Shown: piece after piece, positions 29,761 to 40,746 of the stretch
Numbering within the stretch: position 1 is the first letter of the stretch
Layout: every line of letters starts with the position of its first letter
Origin: Gemmatimonadaceae bacterium
Lineage (GTDB): Bacteria > Gemmatimonadota > Gemmatimonadetes > Gemmatimonadales > Gemmatimonadaceae
Assembly: GCA_025928185.1 (NCBI GenBank)
Contig: JAICKA010000002.1
Coordinates: 62,001-126,000, forward strand
DNA length: 64,000 nt
Reading direction: 5' to 3'
Program-made: the position numbers and the translations under genes
Notes under the pieces: model-generated
Databases searched by the model: none
Seen by the model: the letters and a program-made list of their open reading frames with translations, nothing else
What the model was told of the DNA's origin: nothing

Positions 29761-30609
29761 TCAGAAGTACCGGGTCAGGCCGATCATCACCGGCACGTGC
29801 GGGATGTTCGACTGCTCACCCTTGAACCGCTCGTACCGGCTCTCGACGAAGAGGTTGGTCTTGCCGTAGCCGATCTCGACGCCGCCACCGACGTTGTAGC
29901 CCCAGCCGCTGTGCCAATCCTGGTCGCCGACCACGGCCGCCGGATTCGCGGTTTGCGCGCCGTCGCCAACGCTGTACAAGCCGGCGTTCTGCTCGAGGAC
30001 GCTCTTGAACCGGTTGTACGTGCCGCCGAGCAAGCCGTACACCTGGACGCGCTTGGCGAGCGGCGACACCGACACGAGACGCAACTTCAGGTCCGCGGCG
30101 GCTTCCATCTGCTTCGCGTTATCGAGCCCAATCACGTTCTTCACGAAGCTGTGTGCCTCGTACTGGCTGTAGCCGAGCGTGAAGCGCAGGCCCAGCGGGC
30201 TGCCGAGCGGATCGATGCCGAATGGAATCTCCACGCGCCAACCCGGATGATCCGAGTCGTTGAAGTTCGCGGCCGGAATCGAGGCGCCCGCGGCGAGGCC
30301 GAGGTAGAAGCCTCCGATCTGCGGGATGACCGGAATCGGCGCCTGCACGGTAACGGTGTCGTGCACCGTCATCGTCGTCGTGGTCGTCACCGTGTCCACG
30401 CGGCCGGGCAGCTGCAGCGTGTCGGTCTTGTAGACCGTGACGGTGTCGACGTGCACCGGTTGCGGTGCCTCCTTCTGGATCGGAATGCGCCGCGTCGACC
30501 GAGGACGGGTCCTGCGGGTGCGAGTGGTGTCCTGTGCAGATGCGGCGGATGCTTGCAGTGCGAACAACGCCGCGCCGGCAACGAGCAGTAATGCGTTACG
30601 CTTCAACAT
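29761..30609 (-). CDS. Outer-membrane beta-barrel-like protein
   Basis: Signal peptide MLKRNALLLVAGAALFALQASAASAQ; alternating aromatic/hydrophobic C-terminus ending GLTRYF. Confidence 0.72.
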   Translation of the reverse strand: MLKRNALLLVAGAALFALQASAASAQDTTRTRRTRPRSTRRIPIQKEAPQPVHVDTVTVYKTDTLQLPGRVDTVTTTTTMTVHDTVTVQAPIPVIPQIGGFYLGLAAGASIPAANFNDSDHPGWRVEIPFGIDPLGSPLGLRFTLGYSQYEAHSFVKNVIGLDNAKQMEAAADLKLRLVSVSPLAKRVQVYGLLGGTYNRFKSVLEQNAGLYSVGDGAQTANPAAVVGDQDWHSGWGYNVGGGVEIGYGKTNLFVESRYERFKGEQSNIPHVPVMIGLTRYF

Positions 30610-30805
30610 TGGGTCTCCTCCCATTGCGCCGTCCTCGACTTGCCCCCGCGGACGACAACCGGGCGGAAGCCTGGGCCCGTGCGGCGACGCACAGCCCCAC
30701 CCTCCGAACGACGTACCTCGTCGCGGCACCGGCGACGTCCTCAAGCACACCGCGTGCCGCAGCGAGGGCAAAAAGCAGAGCGAGCAGATAGAGTTAAGTC
30801 CATTA

Positions 30806-32158
30806 TCAGGTACTTAACTTTGCTTGTTCGCTCCCCTCGTCGATCACGATTCGCAACGTCGCGACACAGCCCTGCCGGTCTGTCCGATTCTCCAGTGTCA
30901 GCGACCCGCCATGCGCCTCCGCAATCTGCCGTGACAGCACCAATCCGATGCCCGACCCATGGGGCTTTGTAGTGAAAAACGGCACGAACAAGTTCGAGCT
31001 GCTCGCAATTCCAGATCCCTCATCCTCCACCGTAAGCAGAAACGTGCCATTCTGGCGGAACCAGCGGATGTAAACGGCGCCGCCGGTGTCCAGCGACGCG
31101 TCGACGGCGTTTCGAACGACGTTGATCAGCAGTTGGTCGAGCTGGTCGCCGTCGGCGAACAGCGTCGTCGGCGGCCCCGCGTCGACGCACACGTGCAGCC
31201 GCGTCTCCAGTCGCACTACCCGATTCACCCAGGTGCTCACGTCCAGCGTCGCACGCTGCGGGGCCGGCAATCGCGCGAGCTTCGCATAGGCCGACATGAA
31301 GCGCACCAGCGCTTCCGAGCGGCCGCCGATCACGCTCAAACCGCTGCGCAGATCCGTCTCGACATCCGGCGGCCGCGGCTCGCGCTCCATCAACGCCATG
31401 AGACTTCCCGCAATCGACTTGATCGGCGCGAGCGAATTGTTGATCTCGTGGCTCAGCACCCGGACGATACGCTGCCAGGCCTGAAGCTCCTCCTCGCGCA
31501 ACGTGCGACTGACGTCGGCGAGGACGAGCAGCGTATGCGGCCGGCCATCCTGTCGGAACGTGCCACGTCGTACTTCCCAGCGCCCCGCGCCACCGGGGAA
31601 CGACACGTCCATCGTGCCCGGCGATCCGCCGGCGAGCGCGGTGTCCAACCCGACCTGCGATGCCGTGCGCCCGAGCAGTCGTTCGGCCGGGCTGGCGAGC
31701 AGCCGCTCGCCGGCGCGATTCACGAGACGCAGCCGGTTTACCGCGTCGAACGCGAACACCGCCACGTCGATTTCCGCCATCACCGTTCGCAGCAGCGCCG
31801 TCGCTTCCATTGCGCCGAGCCGCTGCGATCGGAGCGTCTCGCCGAGGAGATTGGATTCGAGAAACGCCAGGCCGAGCGCGTCTTCGCGATCGGCGCCGCG
31901 GGCGCGAATCGAGTAATCGCCCTCGCGCAGCGCGGCCAGCATGTTGGACAGGGTTTGCAGCGGCCTGATCACCCGCTCGCGGAGCACGAACGACGTAATC
32001 AGCCACGCGAGGACGATCGCGAGGCCGAGCGTCCAGCGTACTTTGTCCGTGAAGTCGCCGCGCCAGAGCAGGGCCATCGAGATCACGACGCCCGGCAGCC
32101 CGGCCAGGAGCGCCAGGCGAAAGATGACGCGTTCGTGTGACGGCCGCTCGGAGGCCAC
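30806..32158 (-). CDS. Sensor histidine kinase (HAMP-PAS-HisKA-HATPase, NtrY/NtrB-like)
   Basis: RVLSHEINNSLAPIKSIAGSL H-box, NVVRNAVDAS N-box, GSGIGLVLSRQIAEAHGGSL. Confidence 0.92.
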   Translation of the reverse strand: MASERPSHERVIFRLALLAGLPGVVISMALLWRGDFTDKVRWTLGLAIVLAWLITSFVLRERVIRPLQTLSNMLAALREGDYSIRARGADREDALGLAFLESNLLGETLRSQRLGAMEATALLRTVMAEIDVAVFAFDAVNRLRLVNRAGERLLASPAERLLGRTASQVGLDTALAGGSPGTMDVSFPGGAGRWEVRRGTFRQDGRPHTLLVLADVSRTLREEELQAWQRIVRVLSHEINNSLAPIKSIAGSLMALMEREPRPPDVETDLRSGLSVIGGRSEALVRFMSAYAKLARLPAPQRATLDVSTWVNRVVRLETRLHVCVDAGPPTTLFADGDQLDQLLINVVRNAVDASLDTGGAVYIRWFRQNGTFLLTVEDEGSGIASSSNLFVPFFTTKPHGSGIGLVLSRQIAEAHGGSLTLENRTDRQGCVATLRIVIDEGSEQAKLST

Positions 32159-32161
32159 GGG

Positions 32162-33520
32162 TCAGAGGCCGTGGCTGGCGATGCGGCGATAGAGCGCGCT
32201 GCGCGACAATCCCAGCGCCTGCGCGGCGCGGCTCACGTTGCCGTCGTAGCGCGACAGCGCTTTCTGAATGAGAACTTTCTCAACGTCCTCGAGGGGCAGA
32301 TCGTCGAGCCGCGCCGTCGATGCGGCGGCGCGCAGTCCCAGATCCGCAACGGAGATGTGGTCGCCGCGCGCGAGGAGCACTGCACGCTCCACCGCGTGAT
32401 CCAGCTCGCGGATGTTGCCGGGCCACGAGTGCTCGAGCAGCATCTGCATCGCCGCCGGATCAAAGGCGGCGAGCGACTTGTGATAGCGCGCCGCGTGGCG
32501 ACGGAGAAAATGCATCGCCAACGGCGCAATGTCCTCGCGGCGATCGCGCAGAGCGGGCAGGTGGATCTCGATCGTGTTGAGCCGGAAGAGCAGATCCTCC
32601 CGGAATCGACCGGCCGCGACTTCCTGAGCGAGATCCGCGTTCGTCGCCGCGAGCACGCGCACGTCGACGTGTCGCGCCTTGGATGAGCCGACGCGCTCCA
32701 CGTCCATCGTCTGCAGCACGCGGAGCAGCTTGGATTGCAGCGCGAGCGGCACGGTTCCGATCTCGTCGAGAAAGAGCGTGCCGCCGTCGGCCAGCTCGAA
32801 CCGCCCGACGCGATCCGTCTTGGCGTCGGTGAACGCGCCCTTGATGTGCCCGAACAACTCGCTCTCGAACAATCCCTCGGACAGGCCGCCCATGTTCACG
32901 GGAATGAATGACCGGGCGCTGCGTGGCGATGACGCGTGCAGCCACTGCGCCACGAGCTCCTTGCCCGTCCCGTGCTCGCCCGTGATCAGCACGTTGGCAT
33001 CCGATGGCCCGATGCGCTCCATCAGCTCGAGGATCGGCTGCATCTTCGGCGACTCGGCGATCATCGGCGGAAGATGCGCGCGACGCAGCGTGTTCTCCGT
33101 CTCGAGGCGCTGCGCGCGACGGAGCGCTCGACCCAGCTCGATTTGCGTATTCAGAATGGACACGAGCCGCGCGTTGTCCCACGGCTTCTCGACGTAATCG
33201 CGCGCGCCGCGGCGCATCGCTTCAACGGCGTTGTCGATCGTGCCCCACGCGGTCATGACGATCACGGGCATCGTCGGCTCGAGCGCCTGCAGCTCCCGCA
33301 GCACATCCAGCCCTTCGCGGCCGGACGTGGTGTCGCGCGTGTAGTTCATGTCGAGCAGCATGGCATCGTAGTCGCGGCGCTCGAGCGCTGCGAGCGCGGC
33401 GGCCGGCGAGCTGACGGTCGTGACGTTGAAGCCCTGGCTCTTGAGCAGCAGGCGCAGGGCTTCGAGAACGTCCGGCTGGTCGTCGGCGACGAGCACCGCG
33501 GCAGTCGAGCTGTCTGACAT
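32162..33520 (-). CDS. Sigma-54-dependent NtrC-family response regulator
   Basis: REC domain; [40 protein letters not shown]-terminal Fis [19 protein letters not shown]. Confidence 0.93.
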   Translation of the reverse strand: MSDSSTAAVLVADDQPDVLEALRLLLKSQGFNVTTVSSPAAALAALERRDYDAMLLDMNYTRDTTSGREGLDVLRELQALEPTMPVIVMTAWGTIDNAVEAMRRGARDYVEKPWDNARLVSILNTQIELGRALRRAQRLETENTLRRAHLPPMIAESPKMQPILELMERIGPSDANVLITGEHGTGKELVAQWLHASSPRSARSFIPVNMGGLSEGLFESELFGHIKGAFTDAKTDRVGRFELADGGTLFLDEIGTVPLALQSKLLRVLQTMDVERVGSSKARHVDVRVLAATNADLAQEVAAGRFREDLLFRLNTIEIHLPALRDRREDIAPLAMHFLRRHAARYHKSLAAFDPAAMQMLLEHSWPGNIRELDHAVERAVLLARGDHISVADLGLRAAASTARLDDLPLEDVEKVLIQKALSRYDGNVSRAAQALGLSRSALYRRIASHGL

Positions 33521-33570
33521 GTGGAGAACCTACAGAGCGGAAGCGCTCGGAACGAGAGCGCCGCGGCCGG

Positions 33571-34329
33571 TCACGCCGTAACCGGCCCCTCGCTGCCCGT
33601 GATCCAGCCGTCGCGCAACTCGATGATCCGGTTGCCGAACTGGGCGTTCGTCTCGGAATGCGTGACCTGGATGATCGTCGTGCCCTCGTTATTCAACTTC
33701 TTGAACAATTCCATGATCTCGCGGCCCTGGCTCGAATGCAGGTTGCCCGTCGGCTCGTCGGCGAGGATGAGCTTCGGCCGGGCGATCACCGCGCGCGCCA
33801 CGCCGACCAGCTGCTGCTGGCCGCCGGAGAGCTGCCGCGGATAGAGATCCTTCTTCCCGACCATGCCGAACCGGTCGAGCGTGTCGGCGACGATCGCTTC
33901 GCGCTCGGACTTCTTCACGTTCCGGTACGACAGCGGGATGTCCAGATTCTCGAGCACCGTCAGATCGTCGATCAGGTGATACTGCTGAAAGACGAACCCG
34001 ATGTGCTCCTTGTTGAGCGCCACGCGCTGCTTGTGGCTCATCGCGTGCACCGGGTGGCCGGCAAACATGAATTCACCGCTCCACGCGCTGTCGAGCATGC
34101 CGAGAATGGCGAGCAGCGTCGACTTGCCGGCGCCCGACGGTCCCATGATCGAGACGAATTCGCCCGGCTGCACGTCGACGGAAATGCGGCGCAGCACGTA
34201 GCTCCGGCCGGCCGGCGTCTCGAAGACCTTTTCGAGATTCCGCATGGAGATGAGCGGCCCGACCATCGGCGCCACGGGTACGTCGCGCGGGTCGAGACGG
34301 GGCGTTGCTTTCGTCGAGAACAGGGACAT
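33571..34329 (-). CDS. ABC transporter ATP-binding protein, LolD/MacB-like
   Basis: GPSGAGKSTLLAILGML, LSGGQQQLVGVARA, LILADEPTGNL. Confidence 0.93.
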   Translation of the reverse strand: MSLFSTKATPRLDPRDVPVAPMVGPLISMRNLEKVFETPAGRSYVLRRISVDVQPGEFVSIMGPSGAGKSTLLAILGMLDSAWSGEFMFAGHPVHAMSHKQRVALNKEHIGFVFQQYHLIDDLTVLENLDIPLSYRNVKKSEREAIVADTLDRFGMVGKKDLYPRQLSGGQQQLVGVARAVIARPKLILADEPTGNLHSSQGREIMELFKKLNNEGTTIIQVTHSETNAQFGNRIIELRDGWITGSEGPVTA

Positions 34330-34333
34330 GATG

Positions 34334-34471
34334 CTAGCTGCTAGGTGCTAGGGACTAGTTGGTTGCTGGAAGCTAGTTGCTGGACGCAGGCGATGCAGTG
34401 AAGGCGAGCCGAGGGGTGCTAGCCTCTAGCGACCAGCACCCCACCAGCATCGAGTTACTAGCATCCAGCGT

Positions 34472-34475
<4 letters not shown>
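34334..34475. repeat. CTAG-dense intergenic array (9 CTAG in 142 bp)
   Basis: GCTAGCTGCTAGGTGCTAGGGACTAGTTGG...GTGCTAGCCTCTAGCG...TACTAGCATCCAGCGTCTAG. Confidence 0.85.
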
Positions 34476-35221
<746 letters not shown>

Positions 35222-35241
35222 TGGTCGGGGGGTTGGAGGGA

Positions 35242-35259
35242 CTAGGAACTAGTGACTAG
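35242..35259. repeat. Second short CTAG array (3 CTAG in 18 bp)
   Basis: ACTAGGAACTAGTGACTAGG. Confidence 0.8.
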
Positions 35260-35266
35260 GTGCCAG

Positions 35267-36523
35267 CTACTTGATGCGCACACGCGGCGTGTTGTCGAAC
35301 TGCGACATGTCCGAGATGATCACGCTGTCGCCGACACTCAAGCCACTCTTCACTTCGATGTACGTGACGGAGGCCCGCCCGAGTTGCACGGTGACCATGT
35401 TCGCCTCGCCCTTGTTCGGATTGATCTTGAAGATTCCGACCGAAGCATCCGGCTGACCGAAGCCCGGACGGCCGATGTACAACACGTTGTTCAGGCGCTC
35501 GAGCTCGATCGTGCCGTCCACCGCGAGATCGGAGCGCGTGCCCGGCGGCAGCGAATCGTCGATCGCGACTTCCACCGTCACCGTGCCCTGTACGGACGAC
35601 GGATCGGTTCGTGTCACGTGGCCCTTGACGATCGTGTTCGTGTGGAGATCGATAGTTGCCGGCAGTCCGGGGCGGACATCCTTCGCGAGATTTTCCGGTA
35701 CGCGCAGCACCGCCTTGAGCTTGCCCGGCTGCACGATGCGCGCGAGCTCCTGGCCGGCGGTGACGTACTGGCCCAGCTCGAGCTGCGGGTTGCCGAGCGT
35801 CTGCAGCTGACCGGCTTCGGGCGCCATCACGCGCATCGAGGCGACGCGGTTCTGCTGGTCGGCGAGAATGCGCTTGAGGCTGACGATCTGCTCCTGCTGC
35901 AGATCCAGCTGCTGCTGCTCCGAAGCCTGCATGGCGGCAAGCCGCTTCTGCTCGATGTCCAGCCGCGTCTTCATCTCGAAGATGTTGTCGTGTGCCGCCG
36001 CAACGTCGTTCGCAGCCACGAGCTTGAGCTTCGCGAGCGAGTCATCCATCGCCGCGGTGCGGACGGCAGCGTTGTACTGCGTCTGCATCGTGGCGACGGC
36101 GCCTTGCTGCGTCAGAATGCCCTGCTGCAGCGTCGTCTTGAGACTGGCGAGATTCGAGTACGCCGCGTCGAGCTGCTGCTGGTACTGCAGCAGCTGCAGT
36201 TGTACGTCCGGATTGTCGAGCGTGACGAGCACGGTCGACGGGGTCACGTTGATGCCGGGCTGCACCGGAAGCGACTCGACGCGTCCGCTGGTCAGCGCGG
36301 TGATGATTCGGATATGCTCGGGCATCAAGGTGCCCGGCGCGTTCACGTCACGCGGAATGGAGCCGCGTTTGACCGTGTCGATCCACAGTGTGCCGCGCTC
36401 CACCGGCGGCGCGGCTGGCTTCAGCTTGCTGATGCCGACCGATACGGCAACGATGCCAACGAGGCCGATGCCGATGCCGATGTATTTCTTGGTCTTCTTA
36501 GGTGGTTCGCGCTTGATATCCAA
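35267..36523 (-). CDS. HlyD/MacA-type periplasmic adaptor (efflux membrane fusion protein)
   Basis: N-terminal TM, coiled coil rich in Q/A, PEHIRIITALTSGRVESLPVQPGINVTPSTVLVTLDNPD lipoyl half. Confidence 0.88.
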   Translation of the reverse strand: MDIKREPPKKTKKYIGIGIGLVGIVAVSVGISKLKPAAPPVERGTLWIDTVKRGSIPRDVNAPGTLMPEHIRIITALTSGRVESLPVQPGINVTPSTVLVTLDNPDVQLQLLQYQQQLDAAYSNLASLKTTLQQGILTQQGAVATMQTQYNAAVRTAAMDDSLAKLKLVAANDVAAAHDNIFEMKTRLDIEQKRLAAMQASEQQQLDLQQEQIVSLKRILADQQNRVASMRVMAPEAGQLQTLGNPQLELGQYVTAGQELARIVQPGKLKAVLRVPENLAKDVRPGLPATIDLHTNTIVKGHVTRTDPSSVQGTVTVEVAIDDSLPPGTRSDLAVDGTIELERLNNVLYIGRPGFGQPDASVGIFKINPNKGEANMVTVQLGRASVTYIEVKSGLSVGDSVIISDMSQFDNTPRVRIK

Positions 36524-36829
36524 TGTGACGTCTCGTGCAGGGGTCGAGTGGGGCGACGACGGTCAGACGGCTGGTAAGGGAAGGACCATGCCGCACTCGA
36601 TCATCGGCTAACACTTGGTGTAGCAGTAATTTAGACCGTGTATCCCCACTCCGCACGCCCGTCGTGGTGCGCGCCCATGGGATTGACCGTCCCACAAGCG
36701 AACAGTCATGGAACGCACGACGGAGGAACCCTGCATCAGGTTTCAGGTTCTATGAGACACGCGAGCCGACGAATAGGTTTGATTTCAGGTGCGACTCGTC
36801 GATCGCTGATCGCAACTGTCGAGGTGGCC

Positions 36830-37393
36830 ATGACAATTCGTCGAACGATTCTCGGGAGCGCTGCAGCCGTCGCGCTCGGCATCGCGCCAGGCGCACTCGG
36901 CGCCCAATCGACTCCGCCACCACACAAGCCGACGACTCCGGTGATCGCCGGAATCGCGCGCACGCCTGACGCGTCGCACGCTCGTGATCACGACCGGGAT
37001 GGGAACCGCGATCGGGAGCATGATCGCCGATACGAACACCGTCGAGACGGCGACCGCGATCGGTTCGGCGACGGTGGAATTCGCGTTGGCCACTTGTTCT
37101 TCGGCCCGGAGGTACCCGTATTCGTCGGCTCCGACGGCCATGTGTACGCGAATTTCGGCTACGGATTTCAGCCGGTGCTGCAGAACTGCGGGAGCGTGCA
37201 GTCTCCGTCGCTCAGCGCGGCGCCTTCACCGGCGCCGACGGCCCAGCCGCAGGTGACGCAGCCGGTCGTCGTTCAACCGGGCGCAGCCCCGTCGCCCAAT
37301 TCTTCCGGGTCAGTCGCCCGACTGGCCGAGGCGCCGAGCACGATGTGCTGGGCGACGGACGAGCGGGGGCAACTGCGCGTCGGCCGCCGCTGA
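36830..37393 (+). CDS. Secreted protein with D/R-rich low-complexity segment
   Basis: Signal MTIRRTILGSAAAVALGIAPGALGAQ; HARDHDRDGNRDREHDRRYEHRRDGDRDRFGDGG. Confidence 0.6.
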   Translation: MTIRRTILGSAAAVALGIAPGALGAQSTPPPHKPTTPVIAGIARTPDASHARDHDRDGNRDREHDRRYEHRRDGDRDRFGDGGIRVGHLFFGPEVPVFVGSDGHVYANFGYGFQPVLQNCGSVQSPSLSAAPSPAPTAQPQVTQPVVVQPGAAPSPNSSGSVARLAEAPSTMCWATDERGQLRVGRR

Positions 37394-37423
37394 GCGAATC
37401 GGCGGTTCGCTCCGTGCGACCGA

Positions 37424-38065
37424 TCAGCGCCTGCTCGTGTCGAGTGTGTCGTCGAGCGTGGGTGGAATTGCGGACGTAGCCGGGGCCAGGCCGGCGGCTC
37501 CGTCATCTGCCGGGACGATGCGACGGCCGCCGTTCCACATGCGATAGAGCGGCGAGTGCGTCCGGTCGATCGAGGTCTCGATGACCTTGCCGGCCTTTTT
37601 GCTGGCGTGCACGTACCGGCCGTTCCCGACATAAATGGCGATGTGGCTGATGCCGCGCTTGCCTTTCGAGAATGTCAGCAGGTCGCCGGGCAGCAGCTCG
37701 CTGGTGTCGCGCGCGATCGCGAGGCCGAGCGCGCCCTGCTGGCGTGCGGTGCGCGGGAGCTGCACGTCGAGTATGGACATGACGTACCGAACCAGGCCGC
37801 TGCAGTCGAACCCGTGCTTCGGTGACTCTCCGCCGTAGCGGTACCGGTGTCCGATCTGTGCGCGAGCAATCGCGACGATCGAGTCGCGCATCGCGAGCGC
37901 GGCATCACTCATCGCGGCGAAGGGTGGCTCGACGTGCCCGTGCTGGTCCGCGAACGCCGACTGTTCCGACTGCGCACTCGCCGGCCGACTGACGGCCAGA
38001 CCGAGCACCAGCGCGCAGCAGGCGCCGAGCAACACGTGCGGATGTTTCGAGGGAGGAGCGCCCAT
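37424..38065 (-). CDS. NlpC/P60 family cell-wall hydrolase
   Basis: YGGESPKHGFDCSGLVRYVMS, KRGISHIAIYVGNGRYVHA. Confidence 0.92.
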   Translation of the reverse strand: MGAPPSKHPHVLLGACCALVLGLAVSRPASAQSEQSAFADQHGHVEPPFAAMSDAALAMRDSIVAIARAQIGHRYRYGGESPKHGFDCSGLVRYVMSILDVQLPRTARQQGALGLAIARDTSELLPGDLLTFSKGKRGISHIAIYVGNGRYVHASKKAGKVIETSIDRTHSPLYRMWNGGRRIVPADDGAAGLAPATSAIPPTLDDTLDTSRR

Positions 38066-38253
38066 CAGCAGCCGTCCGGTTGGTTGGCGAAGTCAGCTAT
38101 TGCTGATGAGTATCGGCTCCTGGTTTCGAGATGGAGAGTGCCTGCACAACCCGAATGCCGGTGAGGACACTTTCGTGTGTCGGCGAGAGATGCGCCGAGC
38201 AGCTATTATGACATCAATGAGTCAGTTGTACGACAGTTGTGCGTACTTGCGGC

Positions 38254-38883
38254 TCAGCGGATGTGCAGCAGCTTGTGCGTCTGCATGCTGAGGCGCCAGC
38301 GCGGGTGCGACAGGCAGTAGGCGAGGGCAGCCCGCGTGTTGGCCTTGAGATCCGGGCCGTCCATCGGCTGGAGAAAGAGCTGCTCGAAATCCAGAGCCTC
38401 CAGGGAAGCGGGCTCCAGTCCGGTTTGCGGATACACGAGCTTGAGCTCATTGCCGCGGCGAAGCACCAGCTCGGCGCCCTGCTTGGGACTGACACAAATC
38501 CAGTCCAGGTCCGCCGGTGGCTCGCACGTGCCATTGGTCTCTACCGCGACCTCGAAGCCCCGATCGTGCAGCGCTTCCACGGCGGCGGTGTCGAGCTGGA
38601 GCAACGGTTCGCCGCCGGTACAAACCACAAAGGGCTGACCGCCAACGCCGCCGGGCCAGCGGCTCGCGACGGCTGCCGCCAGCTCGTCAGCGGTCGCGAA
38701 CTTTCCGCCATCCGGCCCTACTCCGACGAAATCCGTGTCGCAGAACGTGCATGTCGCCTTGGCGCGGTCAGCCTCGCGTCCCGTCCACAAGTTGCAGCCC
38801 GAGAATCGGCAGAACACGGCCGCCCGTCCGCTGTTCGCGCCCTCGCCCTGAAGCGTGTAGAAGATCTCCTTGACTGTGTACAT
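38254..38883 (-). CDS. queE: 7-carboxy-7-deazaguanine synthase
   Basis: EIFYTLQGEGANSGRAAVFCRFSGCNLW...CTFCDTDF, VVCTGGEPLLQ, VETNGT. Confidence 0.93.
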   Translation of the reverse strand: MYTVKEIFYTLQGEGANSGRAAVFCRFSGCNLWTGREADRAKATCTFCDTDFVGVGPDGGKFATADELAAAVASRWPGGVGGQPFVVCTGGEPLLQLDTAAVEALHDRGFEVAVETNGTCEPPADLDWICVSPKQGAELVLRRGNELKLVYPQTGLEPASLEALDFEQLFLQPMDGPDLKANTRAALAYCLSHPRWRLSMQTHKLLHIR

Positions 38884-38910
38884 GTCCGAATGCCGGGTGT
38901 GGGCGACGCT

Positions 38911-39597
38911 TCAAACGTAGCGTGCGGGATCCGCCATCCCCGCGTCCGCAAAGCCGCGGAGCCGAAGCTGGCAGGCGTCGCAACGACCGCATGCCGCGCC
39001 GGTCGGGTCGGGATCGTAGCAGCTTTGCGTCTCCGCATAGTCGACGCCGAGCCGAAGACCGAGCTGAATGATCTGCGCCTTGGTCAGATCGATCAGCGGC
39101 GTACGAATACGGACGGCATTCGTTCCCTCGACGCCACCGCGGGTTGCCAGGTTCGCCATGCGCTCGTACGCCCGAACGTACTCCGGCCGGCAATCCGGAT
39201 AGCCGGAATAATCGAGCGCGTTCACCCCGATGAAAATGTCGCCGGCACCAAGGACTTCGCTCCAGGCAAGCGCGAAGGAGAGAAAGATAGTGTTCCGCGC
39301 CGGCACGTAGGTGATCGGAATCTCACCGTCCGAGTTGCGAGCAACGTCGCGATCCTTTGGCACGTCGAGATCGCTCGTCAACGCCGAGCCGCCGAACGTG
39401 CGCAGGTCGATGTCGACGATGACGTGATCGCGAATGCCGTAACGCGCAGCGGCTCGCCGCGCCGCCTCCAGCTCGGTGGCGTGCCGCTGTCCGTAGCGAA
39501 AGGTCATCGCGTGCACGTCAAAGCCTTCGTCCAGCGCGAATGCGAGCAGCGTCGTCGAATCGAGTCCGCCGCTGAGCAGCAGGACTGCGTCGGCCAT
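38911..39597 (-). CDS. queC: 7-cyano-7-deazaguanine synthase
   Basis: [55 protein letters not shown]. True start at 39597, inside the 1473-nt track ORF. Confidence 0.95.
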   Translation of the reverse strand: MADAVLLLSGGLDSTTLLAFALDEGFDVHAMTFRYGQRHATELEAARRAAARYGIRDHVIVDIDLRTFGGSALTSDLDVPKDRDVARNSDGEIPITYVPARNTIFLSFALAWSEVLGAGDIFIGVNALDYSGYPDCRPEYVRAYERMANLATRGGVEGTNAVRIRTPLIDLTKAQIIQLGLRLGVDYAETQSCYDPDPTGAACGRCDACQLRLRGFADAGMADPARYV

Positions 39598-40718
39598 CAG
39601 CCGGTCAGCGCCGCTTGAAAGTCGGCAATGAGATCCTCGACGTGCTCGAGGCCGACGGAAACGCGCAGCAGATTTTCCGGAGCGCGCGTGCCCGGTCCCT
39701 CGACCGAGGCTCGGTGCTCTACGAGGCTCTCCGTGCCGCCGAGGCTCGTTGCCTGGGTGAACAATTTGAGGCGCGATGCGATGGCGAGCGATTCGGTGCG
39801 GTTCGCGCCCGCCTGGACGGACAGCATGCCGCCGAAGCCGCTCATCTGCCGGCAGGCAATGTCGTGCGCCGGATGCGAGGTGAGTCCGGGGTAGTGCACG
39901 GCTTCGACGCGCGGCGCGCGCTCGAGCACGCGTGCAAGCTCGAGGGCGCTCGCGCTCTGCGCGTGTACGCGAAGCGGCAGCGTGCGAATGCCGCGCATCG
40001 TGAGCCAACACTCGAACGGCGACGGCACGGCGCCGCCCGTCATCTGGATGGAAACGATGCGCTGAAATAGCTCGCTGTTCTCGCGCGCGATCAGCGCGCC
40101 ACCCAGCACGTCGCTGTGGCCGCCGAGGTACTTGGTGGTGGCATGCATGGAGATGTCCGCGCCAAGGTCGAGCGGCCGCTGCAGGATCGGCGTTCCCCAG
40201 GTATTGTCGACGGCGCAGGTGGCACCACGGGTGTGCGCCAGCTTGGCGATCGCCTCGATGTCGACGACGCGCAGCAGCGGATTGGACGGCGTCTCGATCC
40301 AGACGAGCTTCGTGTTCGGCCGCAGCGCCTTCTCGACGTTCGCCGGATTGGTCATGTCGACGACCGACAGCTCGAGTCCCCACGGGCCGAAGATGTCGCG
40401 CGCGAGCTTGATGGTGCCGAAGTAGGCGTCATCCGGTGCGATGACGTGCGCGCCGGGCCCGATCGCCTGAAGCAGAGTCATCGTCGCCGCGGACCCGGAC
40501 GAGAAGGTCGCCGCGGCAACGCCGCCTTCGAGCAGCGCGAGACAGCGCTCGAGCGCGGCGCGGTTCGGATTGGAATAGCGCGAGTAGAGAAAGCCGGCGC
40601 GGTACGAACCGTCCGCCTCGCGCGCGAACGTCGTCGAGAGGTGAATCGCCGGCGTCACCGCGGCCGTCGACGGATCGATCTCGTGCCCGGCGTGAACGGC
40701 GAGTGTTTCGATGTGCAT
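39597..40718 (-). CDS. metB: Cystathionine gamma-synthase family PLP enzyme
   Basis: [56 protein letters not shown]-type Lys motif ([13 protein letters not shown]). Confidence 0.9.
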   Translation of the reverse strand: MHIETLAVHAGHEIDPSTAAVTPAIHLSTTFAREADGSYRAGFLYSRYSNPNRAALERCLALLEGGVAAATFSSGSAATMTLLQAIGPGAHVIAPDDAYFGTIKLARDIFGPWGLELSVVDMTNPANVEKALRPNTKLVWIETPSNPLLRVVDIEAIAKLAHTRGATCAVDNTWGTPILQRPLDLGADISMHATTKYLGGHSDVLGGALIARENSELFQRIVSIQMTGGAVPSPFECWLTMRGIRTLPLRVHAQSASALELARVLERAPRVEAVHYPGLTSHPAHDIACRQMSGFGGMLSVQAGANRTESLAIASRLKLFTQATSLGGTESLVEHRASVEGPGTRAPENLLRVSVGLEHVEDLIADFQAALTG

Positions 40719-40746
40719 GCTCGAAACTCGGCGGTCCGGCGCTGGA

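Noticed and set aside
32162-33520. GAFTDA instead of GAFTGA as a loss of sigma-54 interaction in the NtrC-family regulator
   Set aside because: A conservative single-residue variant in an otherwise canonical loop; much weaker than the complete absence in the 52190-53248 protein.
35252-36577. 441-aa + strand ORF
   Set aside because: Antisense shadow of the HlyD/MacA adaptor gene.
38254-39597. queE-queC without queD/queF as an incomplete pathway
   Set aside because: Other queuosine genes are often elsewhere in the genome; cannot be judged from this window.
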